Shown piece by piece: positions 8,224 through 21,072 of a stretch of DNA of 46,517 nt. Source of the DNA: Shewanella hafniensis. Lineage in GTDB: Bacteria; Pseudomonadota; Gammaproteobacteria; Enterobacterales; Shewanellaceae. The DNA is taken from positions 1-46,517 of the forward strand of contig NZ_BPFD01000036.1 of NCBI RefSeq assembly GCF_019655335.1, given 5' to 3'. Within the stretch, counting starts at the first letter, position 1. Each line of letters begins with the position of its first letter. The position numbers were made by a program, and so were the translations under genes. Under the pieces are notes generated by a model. That model was not told the origin of the DNA, did not search any database, and saw only the letters and a program-made list of their open reading frames with translations.

Positions 8224-8724
8224 ATGGCATTAAGACTCGAAGACAAAAAAGCGATTGTTGCTGAAGTCAACGAAGCTGCCAAAGGTGCGCTATCTGCAGT
8301 TGCCGCTGATTCTCGCGGTGTGACTGTAGGTGCTATGACCGGTCTGCGTAAAAAAGCTCGCGAAGCTGGTGTATATGTACGTGTAGTACGTAACACATTG
8401 GCTCGTCGTGCTGTTGAAGGTACAGCTTTTGAGTGCCTAGCAGAAACGTTCACTGGCCCAACTTTGATTGCTTTTTCTTTAGAGCACCCAGGTGCTGCAG
8501 CACGTCTGTTAAAAGACTTTGCTAAAGAACAAGCTAACTTCGAAGTTAAAGGCGCAGCCTTTGAAGGGAATTTCATCCCTGCAGCTGAAATTGATCGTTT
8601 GGCGAAACTGCCAACATACGAAGAAGCACTAGCTCAGTTAATGATGACTATGAAAGAAGCATCTGCTGGCAAGTTCGTTCGTACACTGGCCGCCCTGCGC
8701 GATCAAAAACAAGAAGCCGCTTAA
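8224..8724 (+). CDS. rplJ: 50S ribosomal protein L10
   Basis: L10 anchors the L7/L12 stalk on 23S rRNA and is the translational repressor of its own operon. The 166-residue protein has the N-terminal rRNA-binding domain ([22 protein letters not shown]) and a C-terminal helix that carries L7/L12 dimers. A long structured leader precedes it and an AGGAGTAAAGCC ribosome site lies just upstream. It is followed by rplL after 54 bases. Confidence 0.98.
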   Translation: MALRLEDKKAIVAEVNEAAKGALSAVAADSRGVTVGAMTGLRKKAREAGVYVRVVRNTLARRAVEGTAFECLAETFTGPTLIAFSLEHPGAAARLLKDFAKEQANFEVKGAAFEGNFIPAAEIDRLAKLPTYEEALAQLMMTMKEASAGKFVRTLAALRDQKQEAA

Positions 8725-8778
8725 TTTCAAGCTGGCTGCTTAATAAAATTGAATTCAGAACAATAGGAAACATTTGTT

Positions 8779-9144
8779 ATGTCTATCACTAAAGACCAAA
8801 TCTTAGAAGCCTTTGCAGCTATGTCTGTAATGGAAGTTGTTGAACTGATCGAAGCAATGGAAGAGAAGTTCGGCGTTTCTGCCGCTGCTGCTGTTGTTTC
8901 TGGTGGCGCTGAAGCTGCTGTTGTTGAAGAACAAACAGAATTCAACGTAATCCTGACTGCTCACGGCGACAACAAAGTTGCTGTTATTAAAGCAATCCGT
9001 GGCGCAACAGGTTTAGGCCTGAAAGAAGCTAAAGCTATGTCTGAAGCTGCTCCAGTAGCAGTTAAAGAAGGCGTTTCTAAAGAAGAAGCTGAAGCTCTGA
9101 AGAAAGAACTTACTGAAGCTGGTGCTTCTGTAGAAATCAAGTAA
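8779..9144 (+). CDS. rplL: 50S ribosomal protein L7/L12
   Basis: L7/L12 dimers on the ribosomal stalk recruit and activate translational GTPases such as EF-Tu and EF-G. The protein has 121 residues: an N-terminal dimerisation domain, an Ala/Val/Glu-rich hinge (about 34-53) and a C-terminal factor-binding domain with [10 protein letters not shown] and GLGLKEAK. The RBS is AGGAAA, 7 bases upstream. It is made in excess of other r-proteins. The following attenuator-like hairpins lower transcription into rpoB. Confidence 0.98.
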   Translation: MSITKDQILEAFAAMSVMEVVELIEAMEEKFGVSAAAAVVSGGAEAAVVEEQTEFNVILTAHGDNKVAVIKAIRGATGLGLKEAKAMSEAAPVAVKEGVSKEEAEALKKELTEAGASVEIK

Positions 9145-9162
9145 GCTATTATTTAGCTTGCT

Positions 9163-9215
9163 CACCCAAGCCACTTGGGTGGAGGCTGGCGGTTTTTTAA
9201 CCGTCGGCCTTTTTT
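9163..9215 (+). terminator. rplL-rpoB attenuator and processing hairpins
   Basis: Two hairpins lie back to back: CACCCAAG / CTTGGGTG (9163-9170, 9174-9181), then GGCTGGCGGTT / AACCGTCGGCC (9184-9194, 9199-9209, two G-T pairs) with six Ts. The second looks like an intrinsic terminator inside the operon. As in E. coli it probably lets only part of the transcription pass into rpoBC. The rest of 9216-9386 shows no clear promoter. Confidence 0.82.
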
Positions 9216-9386
9216 GCGCTATATGCGCTGGCGATTTTTTTTCACCGTTTGTCGCCAAATTTTGCAGTCCCTAGCAGAGATTACTGGTTAGGTTCTTGCC
9301 ATCAACGGTGATGGGCAAACGTGCTGAATTTAATAACATAAGTTATTTATTCAGTCTTGGTCACATCTCGTAAGCAGAGGAAACCC

Positions 9387-12300
9387 ATGGTTTACTCCTA
9401 TTCTGAAAAGAAGCGTATTCGCAAAGACTTTGGTAAGCGTCCAAAAGTTTTGGATATCCCTTATTTATTGTCTATCCAGCTAGACTCTTTTAAGAAGTTC
9501 ACCGATCAAGATCCTACCGGTGAGCGCGGTTTAGAAGCCGCCTTCCGTAGCGTTTTTCCCATCAAGAGCTTTTCTGGTAATTCAGAACTGCAATACGTCA
9601 GCTATAAGCTTGGCGAGCCTGTTTTTGATGTGAAAGAGTGTCAGATCCGTGGTGTTACGTACTCAGCTCCACTACGCGTTAAATTACGCATGGTGTTGTA
9701 TGACCGTGAAGCAGCGGCGGGCACAGTAAAAGATATTAAAGAACAAGAAGTCTACATGGGTGATATCCCATTGATGACGGATAACGGTACTTTTGTTATC
9801 AACGGTACTGAGCGTGTAATCGTATCTCAATTACACCGTTCTCCAGGCGTGTTCTTTGATCATGACCGTGGTAAAACCCACTCATCAGGTAAGGTGCTGT
9901 ATAACGCACGTATTATTCCTTACCGTGGTTCATGGCTTGACTTTGAATTCGATCCTAAAGATGCACTATTTGTGCGTATTGACCGTCGCCGCAAATTGCC
10001 TGCGACCATCATGTTACGTGCATTAGAATATTCTACTCAAGAGATCCTCGATCTGTTCTTTGAACGCGTTGAGTTCAAGATCAAGAAAGATACTCTGGTT
10101 ATGGCTTTGGTTCCTGAGCGTCTGCGTGGCGAAACTGCCAGCTATGACATCAAGGATGCTGAAGGTTCTGTATTGGTTGAAGCTGGTCGTCGTATCACTG
10201 CGCGCCACATTCGCCAATTAGAAAAAACCAATACCACTGAGCTCGAAGTGCCAGTTGAATATATCGTGGGCAAATATGCTGCTCAGGATTATATCGATCC
10301 GGATACAGGTGAAGTTTTAGTCTCTGCCAACAGTGAAATTAGCTTAGAAGATTTGGCTAAATTATCATTGGCCGGTATTAAAGAACTCAGCACCTTGTAT
10401 ATCAACGAGCTAGATCATGGTGCTTATATTTCAGATACGCTGCGTATCGATTCAACCACTAACCGCTTAGAAGCACTGGTTGAAATCTATCGTATGATGC
10501 GTCCTGGCGAGCCACCAACCAAAGATGCTGCCGAAGCACTATTCCAGAACTTGTTCTTCAGTGAAGAGCGTTATGACCTGTCTAAAGTCGGTCGTATGAA
10601 GTTCAACCGTCGTCTCAGCATTCCTGATGACGAAGGTAGCGGTGTATTGTCTAAAGAAGACATCGTCGCGGTAATGAAGAATATCATTCATATCCGTAAC
10701 GGTTTCGACGAAGTCGATGATATCGATCACTTAGGCAACCGTCGTATTCGTAGCGTCGGTGAAATGGCTGAAAACCAATTCCGCGTAGGTTTAGTCCGTG
10801 TTGAGCGCGCCGTGCGTGAACGTCTATCTTTAGGCGATCTGAACGAGCTGATGCCACAAGACTTAATCAACGCTAAGCCAATTTCTGCTGCAGTGAAAGA
10901 GTTCTTCGGTTCTTCTCAGCTGTCACAATTCATGGACCAAAACAACCCGCTGTCAGAAGTAACGCATAAGCGCCGTATTTCTGCTCTTGGCCCTGGTGGT
11001 TTGACCCGTGAACGTGCAGGCTTCGAAGTCCGCGACGTACATCCAACGCATTATGGTCGTTTATGTCCAATTGAGACCCCTGAAGGTCCAAACATTGGTC
11101 TAATCAACTCATTAGCAAGCTTTGCTCGTACTAACTCATACGGCTTCCTAGAAACGCCATACCGCAAGGTTATCGACGGCGTGATTACTGACGAAGTGGA
11201 ATACTTGTCAGCAATCGAAGAAGGTCGTTATGTGATCGCACAGGCGAACATTGAAGTTGACGCGAACGGTCGTATGGCAGAAGAGCAAATTGCTTGTCGT
11301 CATAAAGGTGAATCTACCTTTATGCGCGCTGCTGACATCCAATATATGGACGTTTCGCCACAACAGATCATTTCAGTTGCTGCGTCGCTCATCCCGTTCT
11401 TAGAACACGATGATGCTAACCGTGCATTGATGGGTGCGAACATGCAACGTCAAGCCGTACCAACACTGCGCTCTGAAAAGCCGCTAGTAGGTACTGGTAT
11501 TGAACGTACACTCGCTGTTGACTCAGGTGTTGTGGTTGTTGCTAAGCGTGGTGGCTTCATTGACTACGTTGATGCGAGCCGTATCGTTGTTAAAGTAAAT
11601 GAAGATGAGCTGCGCCCAGGCGAAGCCGGTATCGACATTTATAACCTGACTAAGTACACCCGTTCTAACCAAAACACTTGTATCAACCAACGCCCTTGTT
11701 GTGCTGTTGGTGAGCCAGTGGTTCGCGGTGACGTGTTAGCAGACGGTCCGTCTACTGACTTAGGTGATTTAGCCCTTGGCCAGAACATGCGTATCGCGTT
11801 CATGCCTTGGAACGGTTACAACTTCGAAGACTCGATCTTAATTTCTGAGCGCGTTGCGCAAGAAGACCGTTTCACCACTATCCACATTCAGGAGCTGTCT
11901 TGTATCGCTCGTGATACTAAGTTGGGTAGCGAAGAAATCACAGCTGATATTCCAAACGTTGGTGAGTCTGCTCTGTCGAAACTCGACGAGTCAGGTATCG
12001 TTTACATTGGTGCAGAAGTGAAGGGTGGCGATATTCTGGTTGGTAAAGTGACGCCAAAAGGCGAAACACAGCTGACGCCAGAAGAGAAATTACTCCGTGC
12101 TATCTTCGGTGAGAAAGCGTCTGACGTTAAAGACAGTTCACTGCGTGTTCCTAACTCTGTTAAGGGCACTATCATCGACGTTCAGGTATTTACCCGTGAC
12201 GGCGTTGAAAAAGACAAGCGTGCAGTTGAAATCGAAGAGATGCACATTGCCCAAGCTCGTAAAGACTTAGGTGAAGAGTTCAAGATCCTTGAAGAAGGTG

Positions 12301-13418
12301 TTTTGAGCCGTGCACGTAACCTGTTAATCGGTGCTGGTTTCACTGAAGCGCAAATTGCTGCCTTGCCACGTAAAGATGTGTTGATTCAAGTCATTGACGA
12401 TGAAGCTAAACAAACTGAACTTGAGCAATTAGCTGAACAGCATGAAGAGCTGAAAGCTGACTTCGATAAGAAGTTTGAAATCAAACGTCGCAAGATCACA
12501 CAAGGTGATGACTTGGCTCCAGGCGTACTGAAGATCGTTAAGGTTTACTTAGCGGTTAAGCGTACTATCCAACCTGGTGACAAGATGGCGGGTCGTCACG
12601 GTAACAAGGGTGTTATCTCTAAGATTTGCCCAATCGAAGACATGCCGTATGACGAACAAGGTAACCCAGTAGACATCGTATTGAACCCGCTAGGTGTTCC
12701 ATCACGTATGAACATTGGTCAGGTACTTGAAGTCCATATGGGCGCCGCTGCCAAAGGTATTGGTAACAAGATCACTGCGATGCTTGAAGAACAGCGCGAG
12801 CTGGCTGAAGTTCGTGGCTACATCAAGCAAGTTTATGAATTAGGTGACGAAGTGCAGCAGCGCGTCGATATCGATTCATTCACTGATGATGAAGTATTAC
12901 GTCTTGCGACTAACCTGAAAGGCGGTATCCCGATTGCAACTCCTGCATTCGACGGTGCTAAAGAGAAAGAGATCAAGCAGATGCTTGAACTTGCAGGTTT
13001 GCCAACCTCTGGTCAGTTGAAGTTGTTTGATGGTCGTACCGGTAACGAATTTGAGCGTCAAGTAACTGTTGGTTACATGTACATGCTCAAACTGAACCAC
13101 TTAGTTGATGACAAGATGCACGCCCGTTCTACCGGTTCGTACAGCTTAGTGACTCAACAACCACTGGGCGGTAAAGCTCAGTTCGGTGGTCAGCGTTTCG
13201 GTGAGATGGAAGTGTGGGCACTAGAAGCATACGGTGCCGCTTATACGCTTCAAGAAATGCTCACCGTTAAATCGGATGACGTTAACGGTCGTACTCAGAT
13301 GTATAAGAACATCGTCGACGGTAACCATCAGATGCAACCTGGCATGCCAGAGTCCTTCAACGTGTTACTGAAGGAGATCCGTTCACTCGGTATTAATATC
13401 GAGTTGGATCAGGCATAA
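9387..13418 (+). CDS. rpoB: RNA polymerase subunit beta
   Basis: Beta forms half of the RNA polymerase active-site cleft and holds the rifampicin pocket. The 1343-residue protein is one residue longer than in E. coli. The rifampicin region ([28 protein letters not shown]) carries the wild-type Asp, His and Ser, so a sensitive allele is predicted. The frame is open from 9357, but ATG 9387 gives the family N-terminus [16 protein letters not shown] and has AGAGG upstream. It lies after the rplL attenuator and before rpoC, from which an 84-base gap with a hairpin separates it. Confidence 0.98.
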   Translation: MVYSYSEKKRIRKDFGKRPKVLDIPYLLSIQLDSFKKFTDQDPTGERGLEAAFRSVFPIKSFSGNSELQYVSYKLGEPVFDVKECQIRGVTYSAPLRVKLRMVLYDREAAAGTVKDIKEQEVYMGDIPLMTDNGTFVINGTERVIVSQLHRSPGVFFDHDRGKTHSSGKVLYNARIIPYRGSWLDFEFDPKDALFVRIDRRRKLPATIMLRALEYSTQEILDLFFERVEFKIKKDTLVMALVPERLRGETASYDIKDAEGSVLVEAGRRITARHIRQLEKTNTTELEVPVEYIVGKYAAQDYIDPDTGEVLVSANSEISLEDLAKLSLAGIKELSTLYINELDHGAYISDTLRIDSTTNRLEALVEIYRMMRPGEPPTKDAAEALFQNLFFSEERYDLSKVGRMKFNRRLSIPDDEGSGVLSKEDIVAVMKNIIHIRNGFDEVDDIDHLGNRRIRSVGEMAENQFRVGLVRVERAVRERLSLGDLNELMPQDLINAKPISAAVKEFFGSSQLSQFMDQNNPLSEVTHKRRISALGPGGLTRERAGFEVRDVHPTHYGRLCPIETPEGPNIGLINSLASFARTNSYGFLETPYRKVIDGVITDEVEYLSAIEEGRYVIAQANIEVDANGRMAEEQIACRHKGESTFMRAADIQYMDVSPQQIISVAASLIPFLEHDDANRALMGANMQRQAVPTLRSEKPLVGTGIERTLAVDSGVVVVAKRGGFIDYVDASRIVVKVNEDELRPGEAGIDIYNLTKYTRSNQNTCINQRPCCAVGEPVVRGDVLADGPSTDLGDLALGQNMRIAFMPWNGYNFEDSILISERVAQEDRFTTIHIQELSCIARDTKLGSEEITADIPNVGESALSKLDESGIVYIGAEVKGGDILVGKVTPKGETQLTPEEKLLRAIFGEKASDVKDSSLRVPNSVKGTIIDVQVFTRDGVEKDKRAVEIEEMHIAQARKDLGEEFKILEEGVLSRARNLLIGAGFTEAQIAALPRKDVLIQVIDDEAKQTELEQLAEQHEELKADFDKKFEIKRRKITQGDDLAPGVLKIVKVYLAVKRTIQPGDKMAGRHGNKGVISKICPIEDMPYDEQGNPVDIVLNPLGVPSRMNIGQVLEVHMGAAAKGIGNKITAMLEEQRELAEVRGYIKQVYELGDEVQQRVDIDSFTDDEVLRLATNLKGGIPIATPAFDGAKEKEIKQMLELAGLPTSGQLKLFDGRTGNEFERQVTVGYMYMLKLNHLVDDKMHARSTGSYSLVTQQPLGGKAQFGGQRFGEMEVWALEAYGAAYTLQEMLTVKSDDVNGRTQMYKNIVDGNHQMQPGMPESFNVLLKEIRSLGINIELDQA

Positions 13419-13452
13419 GCGCAGGCCTTTAGCCGCGTTTGGCAAACAGAAT

Positions 13453-13476
13453 GGTGCTCCGTGCGAGCGGAGCACC
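13453..13476 (+). other. rpoB-rpoC intergenic hairpin
   Basis: A 9-bp perfect stem, GGTGCTCCG (13453-13461) with CGGAGCACC (13468-13476), has a 6-base loop and no T tract. It is therefore more likely an mRNA stability or processing stem than a terminator. Confidence 0.7.
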
Positions 13477-13502
13477 CGGTTTAACTCCTTCAGGAGAGAA
13501 AC

Positions 13503-16500
13503 GTGAAAGACTTATTAAAGTTTCTGAAACAGCAAAGCAAGACTGAAGAATTTAACGGCATCAAAATTGGTCTGGCATCGCCTGATCTGATCCGTTCTTG
13601 GTCTTTTGGTGAAGTTAAGAAGCCAGAAACCATCAACTACCGTACCTTCAAGCCTGAGCGTGAAGGTCTGTTCTGTGCGCGTATCTTTGGCCCAGTCAAA
13701 GATTACGAATGTTTGTGCGGTAAGTACAAACGTTTGAAGCACCGTGGTGTTATTTGTGAAAAGTGTGGCGTTGAAGTAACCCAAACTAAAGTACGTCGTG
13801 AGCGTATGGGTCACATCGAACTGGCTAGCCCAGTTGCGCACATTTGGTTCTTAAAATCACTACCGTCACGTATCGGCTTAATGCTGGATATGACGCTGCG
13901 TGATATCGAACGCGTACTGTATTTTGAATCATTTGTCGTGATCGAGCCTGGCATGACCAGCCTTGAGCGTGGCCAAATGCTGACAGAAGAAACTTATCTG
14001 GATGCATTAGAAGAATACGGTGATGAGTTCGAAGCTAAAATGGGTGCCGAAGCAGTACTTGAACTGTTACGTGCTATCGATTTAGCGAAAGAAATCGAAC
14101 AAATGCGTGAAGAATTGCCTTCAATCAACTCTGAGACTCGTCGCAAGAAAGTGACTAAACGTCTTAAGTTGATGGAAGCATTCTACACTTCAGGCAACAA
14201 GCCTGAGTGGATGATCTTAAAAGTACTGCCTGTGTTACCACCTGACTTACGTCCATTAGTACCGCTCGATGGCGGCCGCTTCGCGACTTCAGATCTTAAC
14301 GACCTGTATCGCCGCGTGATCAACCGTAACAACCGTTTGAAGCGTCTGTTAGATTTAGCTGCGCCAGACATTATCGTACGCAACGAAAAGCGTATGTTAC
14401 AAGAGTCTGTTGATGCGCTATTAGATAACGGTCGTCGTGGTCGTGCTATTACCGGTTCTAACAAACGTCCTCTGAAATCTTTGGCCGATATGATCAAAGG
14501 TAAGCAAGGTCGTTTCCGTCAGAACTTATTGGGTAAGCGCGTCGACTATTCTGGTCGTTCGGTAATTACCGTAGGTCCTACTCTACGTCTGCACCAATGT
14601 GGTCTTCCTAAGAAGATGGCACTGGAACTGTTCAAGCCATTCATCTATGGCAAGCTGGAAGGTCGTGGCTTAGCTACTACCATCAAAGCCGCTAAGAAGA
14701 TGGTTGAGCGTGAAGTGGCGGAAGTTTGGGACGTTCTGGATGAAGTGATCCGCGAACATCCAGTGATGCTCAACCGTGCACCAACACTGCACAGACTGGG
14801 TATTCAAGCGTTCGAACCAGTACTGATTGAAGGTAAAGCCATCCAGTTACACCCACTCGTTTGTGCGGCATACAACGCCGACTTCGACGGTGACCAAATG
14901 GCGGTACACGTACCGTTAACACTGGAAGCGCAGCTTGAAGCCCGTGCCCTGATGATGTCTACCAACAACATCCTGTCACCAGCCAACGGCGAGCCTGTAA
15001 TCACCCCGTCTCAAGACGTGGTATTGGGTCTGTACTACACCAGCCGTGAGCGTATTAACGGCCGTGGTGAAGGTATGTACTTTATGTCTGTTGCTGAAGT
15101 TGAAAAAGCTTACGCAACTGGCGCTGCTGAATTGCATGCCCGCGTTAAAGTGCGTATCACTGAAACCATTATTGGTGACGCAGGTGAGCGTACTGAACAA
15201 CGCCGTATCGTAGATACAACAGTGGGTCGTGCTCTGCTGTCATTGATTCTGCCAGCAGGTTTGTCATTTGATCTTGTTAACCAGAACATGGGCAAAAAGC
15301 AGATCTCTAAACTGTTGAACACTTGTTATCGTCAACTGGGTCTGAAAGATACTGTTATCTTCGCTGACCAATTGATGTATACCGGTTTCCGTTTTGCAAC
15401 CATCTCTGGTGCCTCTGTCGGTATCGATGACATGGTTATTCCAGACGAGAAATACACCTTAGTTGCTGATGCAGAAGCGGAAGTTCTTGAAATTCAAGAG
15501 CAGTTCCAATCTGGTCTAGTTACAGCTGGTGAACGTTACAACAAAGTTATCGATATCTGGGCAAGTGCCAACGAAAAAGTTTCTAAAGCTATGATGGAAA
15601 ACCTGTCAACTGAGACAGTGATTAACCGTGATGGTGTTGAAGAGAAACAAGCCTCGTTTAACAGCATCTATATGATGGCTGACTCAGGCGCTCGTGGTAG
15701 TGCCGCACAGATCCGTCAGTTGGCGGGTATGCGTGGTCTGATGGCTAAGCCAGACGGCTCAATCATCGAAACGCCAATTACCGCTAACTTCCGTGAAGGT
15801 CTAAACGTACTCCAGTACTTTATTTCTACTCACGGTGCGCGTAAAGGTCTAGCCGATACGGCATTGAAGACAGCGAACTCGGGTTACCTGACTCGTCGTC
15901 TTGTAGACGTTGCACAAGATTTAGTGGTTATCGAAGACGATTGTGGTACTCACGAAGGTCTAACCATGAAACCGCTGATTGAAGGTGGTGATGTGGTTGA
16001 GCCGTTACGTGAACGCGTACTGGGTCGTGTAGTTGCGATTGATGTGTTCTATCCAGGCACTGAAGACGTACTCGCACCACGTAACACGCTACTCGACGAA
16101 GCATGGTGTGATAAGTTAGAAGAGCATTCAATTGACGAAGTCATTGTACGTTCTGTTATTTCTTGTGATACCGATTTCGGTGTGTGTGCAGCTTGTTACG
16201 GTCGTGACTTGGCTCGTGGTCATATTATTAACCACGGTGAAGCCATCGGTGTTGTGGCAGCACAATCTATCGGTGAACCAGGTACACAGTTAACGATGCG
16301 TACGTTCCACATCGGTGGTGCGGCATCGAGAGCGTCTGCAGAAAACAATGTCCAAGTGAAAAACTCGGGTTCATTGAAACTGCATAATGCTAAGCATGTT
16401 ACTAACAGTGACGGCAAACTGGTTATCGTTTCTCGTTCTTCTGAACTGGCCGTTATTGACGAGCTGGGTCGTGAGAAAGAGCGTTATAAAGTGCCATACG

Positions 16501-17720
16501 GTACTGTGCTCGAGAAGCTAGAAGAAGCCGCTGTTGAAGCGGGCGATGTTATCGCTAACTGGGATCCACATACTCACCCAATCATTTCTGAAGTGGCGGG
16601 TAGTATCAAGTTCGTAGACATGATTGACGGTGTTACTATGACACGTCAAACAGACGAACTAACGGGTCTGTCATCAATCGTGATCCTTGACGTTGGTCAG
16701 CGTGGTACTGCGGGTAAAGAAATGCGCCCAATGATCCGCCTGCTTGGCGCTAATGGTAGCGATTTAATGATCCCAGGTACTGAAGTTCCAGCACAATACT
16801 TCTTACCAGGTAGTGCGATCGTTAACTTAGAAGATAACGCGCAAATCAACGTGGGTGACGCATTAGCTCGTATTCCTCAGGAATCGTCTAAAACTCGCGA
16901 CATCACCGGTGGTCTGCCACGCGTTGCTGACTTGTTCGAAGCGCGTAAGCCAAAAGAGCCTGCTATTCTGGCGGAAATCTCTGGTACTATCTCGTTTGGT
17001 AAAGAGACCAAAGGTAAGCGTCGTTTGGTGATTACACCTGCTGATGGCGGCGATCACTATGAAGAGATGATCCCTAAGTGGCGTAACTTAAACGTGTTCG
17101 AAGGTGAAAAAGTCGAACGTGGTGAAGTTATCGCTGACGGTCCAGAAGCGGCACACGACATTCTGCGTCTTCGTGGTATCCACAACGTAGCTAACTACAT
17201 TGTGAACGAAGTACAGGACGTTTACCGTCTGCAAGGCGTGAAGATCAACGATAAGCATATCGAAGTGATCATCCGTCAGATGCTGCGTAAGTGTCTTATC
17301 ACTTCTGCCGGTGACACTGAGTTCCTTGAAGGGGAACAAGCTGAAGTGTCACGCGTTAAGATCGCTAACCGCGAACTGATCGCCCAAGGTAAAGTGCCTG
17401 CGACCTTTGAACGTGAACTACTGGGTATTACTAAAGCATCTCTGGCAACAGAATCCTTTATCTCAGCAGCATCGTTCCAAGAAACCACGCGCGTACTGAC
17501 CGAAGCTGCCGTAGGTGGTAAGAGCGATCAATTACGTGGTCTGAAAGAAAACGTTATCGTTGGCCGACTGATCCCAGCCGGTACCGGTTACGCTTATCAC
17601 AAGACTCGTAATGAAGCGCGTGCGAAGAAAAACGAACCTGTAGTAGTGAATAAGATCACTGCAAGTGAAGCCGAACAGAACTTGGCCGATCTCTTAAACC
17701 TGGCTGGTAGCCAAGATTAA
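13503..17720 (+). CDS. rpoC: RNA polymerase subunit beta'
   Basis: Beta' supplies the catalytic Mg-binding loop and binds the main sigma contact site. The 1405-residue protein shows the zinc site C70, C72, C85, C88, the clamp region [10 protein letters not shown], and the absolutely conserved NADFDGD with Asp460, Asp462 and Asp464, the same numbers as in E. coli. A second cysteine cluster ([14 protein letters not shown]) is the other zinc site. A GGAG ribosome site lies 9 bases upstream of the start. It is the last gene of the unit and ends before a strong terminator. Confidence 0.98.
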   Translation: MKDLLKFLKQQSKTEEFNGIKIGLASPDLIRSWSFGEVKKPETINYRTFKPEREGLFCARIFGPVKDYECLCGKYKRLKHRGVICEKCGVEVTQTKVRRERMGHIELASPVAHIWFLKSLPSRIGLMLDMTLRDIERVLYFESFVVIEPGMTSLERGQMLTEETYLDALEEYGDEFEAKMGAEAVLELLRAIDLAKEIEQMREELPSINSETRRKKVTKRLKLMEAFYTSGNKPEWMILKVLPVLPPDLRPLVPLDGGRFATSDLNDLYRRVINRNNRLKRLLDLAAPDIIVRNEKRMLQESVDALLDNGRRGRAITGSNKRPLKSLADMIKGKQGRFRQNLLGKRVDYSGRSVITVGPTLRLHQCGLPKKMALELFKPFIYGKLEGRGLATTIKAAKKMVEREVAEVWDVLDEVIREHPVMLNRAPTLHRLGIQAFEPVLIEGKAIQLHPLVCAAYNADFDGDQMAVHVPLTLEAQLEARALMMSTNNILSPANGEPVITPSQDVVLGLYYTSRERINGRGEGMYFMSVAEVEKAYATGAAELHARVKVRITETIIGDAGERTEQRRIVDTTVGRALLSLILPAGLSFDLVNQNMGKKQISKLLNTCYRQLGLKDTVIFADQLMYTGFRFATISGASVGIDDMVIPDEKYTLVADAEAEVLEIQEQFQSGLVTAGERYNKVIDIWASANEKVSKAMMENLSTETVINRDGVEEKQASFNSIYMMADSGARGSAAQIRQLAGMRGLMAKPDGSIIETPITANFREGLNVLQYFISTHGARKGLADTALKTANSGYLTRRLVDVAQDLVVIEDDCGTHEGLTMKPLIEGGDVVEPLRERVLGRVVAIDVFYPGTEDVLAPRNTLLDEAWCDKLEEHSIDEVIVRSVISCDTDFGVCAACYGRDLARGHIINHGEAIGVVAAQSIGEPGTQLTMRTFHIGGAASRASAENNVQVKNSGSLKLHNAKHVTNSDGKLVIVSRSSELAVIDELGREKERYKVPYGTVLEKLEEAAVEAGDVIANWDPHTHPIISEVAGSIKFVDMIDGVTMTRQTDELTGLSSIVILDVGQRGTAGKEMRPMIRLLGANGSDLMIPGTEVPAQYFLPGSAIVNLEDNAQINVGDALARIPQESSKTRDITGGLPRVADLFEARKPKEPAILAEISGTISFGKETKGKRRLVITPADGGDHYEEMIPKWRNLNVFEGEKVERGEVIADGPEAAHDILRLRGIHNVANYIVNEVQDVYRLQGVKINDKHIEVIIRQMLRKCLITSAGDTEFLEGEQAEVSRVKIANRELIAQGKVPATFERELLGITKASLATESFISAASFQETTRVLTEAAVGGKSDQLRGLKENVIVGRLIPAGTGYAYHKTRNEARAKKNEPVVVNKITASEAEQNLADLLNLAGSQD

Positions 17721-17736
17721 GTAATCAGTTTGTTAT

Positions 17737-17762
17737 AAAAAGGCGCCTATGGCGCCTTTTTT
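17737..17762 (+). terminator. rpoBC terminator
   Basis: AGGCGCC (17741-17747) / GGCGCCT (17751-17757) with loop TAT, preceded by As and followed by Ts; 16 bases after the rpoC stop codon. Confidence 0.95.
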
Positions 17763-17793
17763 CTTGGAATATGCCGCAAAAGTTGGCTATTTC

Positions 17794-18274
<481 letters not shown>

Positions 18275-18355
18275 CTTATCCGTTAAGTAAGGCCAAGCTA
18301 GTTTTATTTTGAGAATTCCAGTTTTGGAAATCCCTGAAGCATACGGAGAATTGTT

Positions 18356-18826
18356 ATGCCAAGACGTCGCGTTGTAGGACAACGTAAAATCCTACCAGAT
18401 CCAAAGTTTCACAGTGAGTTGCTGGCTAAGTTCATCAACGTCATTATGCAAGACGGCAAAAAGTCGACTGCAGAAAAAATTATTTACAAGGCACTAGATG
18501 TTGTCGCTGAAAAGAAAAGCGAAAACCATTTAGTTATCCTTGAAGCAGCCCTGGACAACGTTCGCCCATCAGTCGAAGTTAAATCTCGTCGCGTTGGTGG
18601 TTCTACGTACCAGGTACCATGTGAAGTTCGTCCTGTGCGTCGTAACGCACTGGCGATGCGCTGGTTAGTTGAAGCTGCTCGTAAGCGTGGTGAAAAATCT
18701 ATGGCTTTACGTCTAGCAGGTGAAATGCTGGATGCGTCTGAAAACAAAGGTACTGCTGTTAAGAAGCGTGAAGACGTGCATCGCATGGCTGAAGCTAACA
18801 AAGCCTTTGCTCATTACCGTTGGTAA
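18356..18826 (+). CDS. rpsG: 30S ribosomal protein S7
   Basis: S7 starts assembly of the 30S head by binding the 3' domain of 16S rRNA. In E. coli it represses translation of the str mRNA by binding the rpsL-rpsG gap. The 156-residue protein begins [17 protein letters not shown] and has the conserved [15 protein letters not shown] and [18 protein letters not shown] blocks. The AGCATACGGAGAATTGTT gap end supplies a GGAG ribosome site. The 81-base rpsL-rpsG gap could hold the S7 operator, but I did not find a clear match to the E. coli structure. Confidence 0.98.
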   Translation: MPRRRVVGQRKILPDPKFHSELLAKFINVIMQDGKKSTAEKIIYKALDVVAEKKSENHLVILEAALDNVRPSVEVKSRRVGGSTYQVPCEVRPVRRNALAMRWLVEAARKRGEKSMALRLAGEMLDASENKGTAVKKREDVHRMAEANKAFAHYRW

Positions 18827-18830
18827 TATG

Positions 18831-18856
18831 ATGGTGTGGGCTTAGGCCCACACCAT
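18831..18856 (+). other. rpsG-fusA intergenic hairpin
   Basis: An 11-bp perfect stem (ATGGTGTGGGC at 18831-18841, GCCCACACCAT at 18846-18856) with loop TTAG begins four bases after the rpsG stop codon. It has no T tract, so it probably protects or helps process mRNA between rpsG and fusA rather than ending transcription. Confidence 0.7.
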
Positions 18857-18903
18857 GTTGTTGATATTGCCAAGACTTAGGTCTTGGTGGAGAGGGTATA
18901 ATA

Positions 18904-21000
18904 GTGGCTCGTACAACCCCAATTGAGCGTTATCGTAATATCGGTATTTGTGCTCATGTTGACGCAGGTAAAACCACCACAACAGAACGTGTTCTGTTCT
19001 ATACCGGTTTGTCTCATAAAATCGGTGAGGTGCATGACGGCGCCGCTACCACAGACTGGATGGTTCAAGAGCAAGAGCGTGGTATCACTATCACCTCGGC
19101 TGCGGTAACCACATTCTGGCGTGGTATGGATGCTCAATTCACTGAACACCGCATCAATATCATCGATACCCCTGGTCACGTTGACTTTACTATTGAAGTT
19201 GAACGGTCTCTGCGTGTCCTCGACGGCGCTGTTGTCGTTTTCTGTGGTTCATCTGGTGTTGAACCTCAGTCAGAAACAGTGTGGCGTCAAGCTGATAAAT
19301 ACCGCGTTCCACGCTTAGTATTTGTCAACAAAATGGATCGTGCAGGTGCTGACTTTGAACGTGTAGTGAAGCAAATTAGAACTCGTCTTGGAGCCACTTG
19401 TGTGCCTATTCAATTGAATATTGGCGCAGAAGAAAACTTCAAAGGTGTGATCGACTTAATTAAGATGAAAGCTATTAACTGGAATGAATCAGACCAGGGT
19501 ATGACTTTCACTCATGAGGAGATCCCTGCAGAGTTAGCGGCTAAAGCGGCTGAAATGCATGAGTATCTAGTTGAAGTAGCAGCCGAATCTTCGGATGAAC
19601 TGATGGATAAGTACCTTGAAGAAGGCACGCTATCAGAAGACGAGATTAAAAAGGCGTTACGTCAGCGTACTATAAATAATGAAATCGTTTTAGCGACTTG
19701 TGGTTCTGCATTCAAGAACAAAGGCGTTCAAGCGGTACTTGATGCGGTTATTGAATTCTTGCCTGCGCCAATTGATGTACCTCCAATCAAGGGCATCGAT
19801 GAGAACGAGCAAGAAGTAGAACGCCCATCAGATGACAATGCACCTTTCGCTGCATTGGCATTTAAGATTGCTACAGATCCATTCGTAGGAACTTTGACCT
19901 TTATTCGCGTGTACTCAGGCGTACTAGAATCAGGTTCAGGTGTTTACAACTCTGTTAAACAGAAGCGTGAACGCGTAGGTCGTATGGTGCAAATGCATGC
20001 AAACGATCGCACTGAACTGAAAGAAGTGCGTGCCGGTGATATCGCAGCGGCTATTGGTCTAAAAGAGGTGACTACGGGGGACACGCTTTGTGATAACGAT
20101 CATAGAGTGATCTTGGAACGTATGGAGTTCCCAGAGCCAGTAATTACCATTGCCGTTGAGCCTAAGTCAAAAGCCGACCAGGATAAAATGGGTATCGCGT
20201 TGCAAAAGCTTGCAGCGGAAGATCCATCATTCCGAGTTGAAACTGACGAAGAATCATCACAAACTCTGATTTCGGGTATGGGTGAGTTACACTTAGACAT
20301 CATCGTTGACCGTATGCGTCGCGAATTTGGTGTTGAATGTAACGTAGGTAAGCCACAAGTGGCGTACCGCGAAACTATCCGAGCGTCAGTAGAAGCTGAA
20401 GGTAAATTTGTACGCCAATCAGGTGGTCGTGGACAATTCGGTCACGTTTGGTTAAAACTAGAGCCTAATGAAGAAGGCGCTGGTTACGAATTTGTCAATG
20501 CAGTTGTGGGAGGTGTGATTCCTCGTGAATTCATTCCTGCGGTTGATAAAGGTATCCAAGAACAGATGAAGAATGGCGTTCTCGCTGGCTTCCCTGTGTT
20601 GGACGTGAAGGTCACTCTATTCGACGGTTCATATCATGATGTGGACTCGAATGAAATGGCGTTCAAAATTGCAGGTTCTATGGGCTTCAAAAAGGGTGCG
20701 CTTGAAGCAAACCCTGCGTTGCTCGAACCTTGCATGAAAGTTGAAGTATCTACCCCTGAAAATTATATGGGTGACGTCGTTGGTGATTTAAACCGTCGTC
20801 GTGGCTTGATTGAGGGGATGGATGATGGCTTTGGTGGCATCAAAATAGTCCATGCTGTAGTGCCTCTTTCTGAAATGTTTGGTTACGCAACTGATTTGCG
20901 CTCTGCTACTCAGGGACGCGCTTCATACTCTATGGAGTTCTTGAAGTACTCTGATGCACCGCAAAACATTGCAAAAGCGATTATTGAATCTCGTAGCTAA
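18904..21000 (+). CDS. fusA: elongation factor G
   Basis: EF-G drives ribosomal translocation and, with RRF, recycles ribosomes, using GTP. The 698-residue protein has G1 AHVDAGKT (17-24), the switch region [17 protein letters not shown] and NKMDR, followed by domains II-V including VAYRETI and [11 protein letters not shown]. The start is GTG with GGAGAGGG upstream. It lies between rpsG and tufA in the conserved str order. I see no truncation. A second fusA paralogue, common in Shewanella, could exist elsewhere. Confidence 0.98.
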   Translation: MARTTPIERYRNIGICAHVDAGKTTTTERVLFYTGLSHKIGEVHDGAATTDWMVQEQERGITITSAAVTTFWRGMDAQFTEHRINIIDTPGHVDFTIEVERSLRVLDGAVVVFCGSSGVEPQSETVWRQADKYRVPRLVFVNKMDRAGADFERVVKQIRTRLGATCVPIQLNIGAEENFKGVIDLIKMKAINWNESDQGMTFTHEEIPAELAAKAAEMHEYLVEVAAESSDELMDKYLEEGTLSEDEIKKALRQRTINNEIVLATCGSAFKNKGVQAVLDAVIEFLPAPIDVPPIKGIDENEQEVERPSDDNAPFAALAFKIATDPFVGTLTFIRVYSGVLESGSGVYNSVKQKRERVGRMVQMHANDRTELKEVRAGDIAAAIGLKEVTTGDTLCDNDHRVILERMEFPEPVITIAVEPKSKADQDKMGIALQKLAAEDPSFRVETDEESSQTLISGMGELHLDIIVDRMRREFGVECNVGKPQVAYRETIRASVEAEGKFVRQSGGRGQFGHVWLKLEPNEEGAGYEFVNAVVGGVIPREFIPAVDKGIQEQMKNGVLAGFPVLDVKVTLFDGSYHDVDSNEMAFKIAGSMGFKKGALEANPALLEPCMKVEVSTPENYMGDVVGDLNRRRGLIEGMDDGFGGIKIVHAVVPLSEMFGYATDLRSATQGRASYSMEFLKYSDAPQNIAKAIIESRS

Positions 21001-21029
21001 TATCCAGTTACGACATAAATGTTATTATG

Positions 21030-21047
21030 GTCCAGCACTGACTGGAC
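21030..21047 (+). other. fusA-tufA intergenic hairpin
   Basis: GTCCAG (21030-21035) / CTGGAC (21042-21047) with a 6-base loop, in the 72-base gap before tufA. A likely processing or stability stem; no T tract follows. Confidence 0.5.
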
Positions 21048-21072
21048 TATTCTGAAAAGAAAGGAATATATC

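Noticed and set aside
8118..8576. Long minus-strand open frame across rplJ and similar frames opposite rpoB, rpoC and tuf
   Set aside because: These are mirror frames of highly biased coding sequence; they lack ribosome sites and family likeness.
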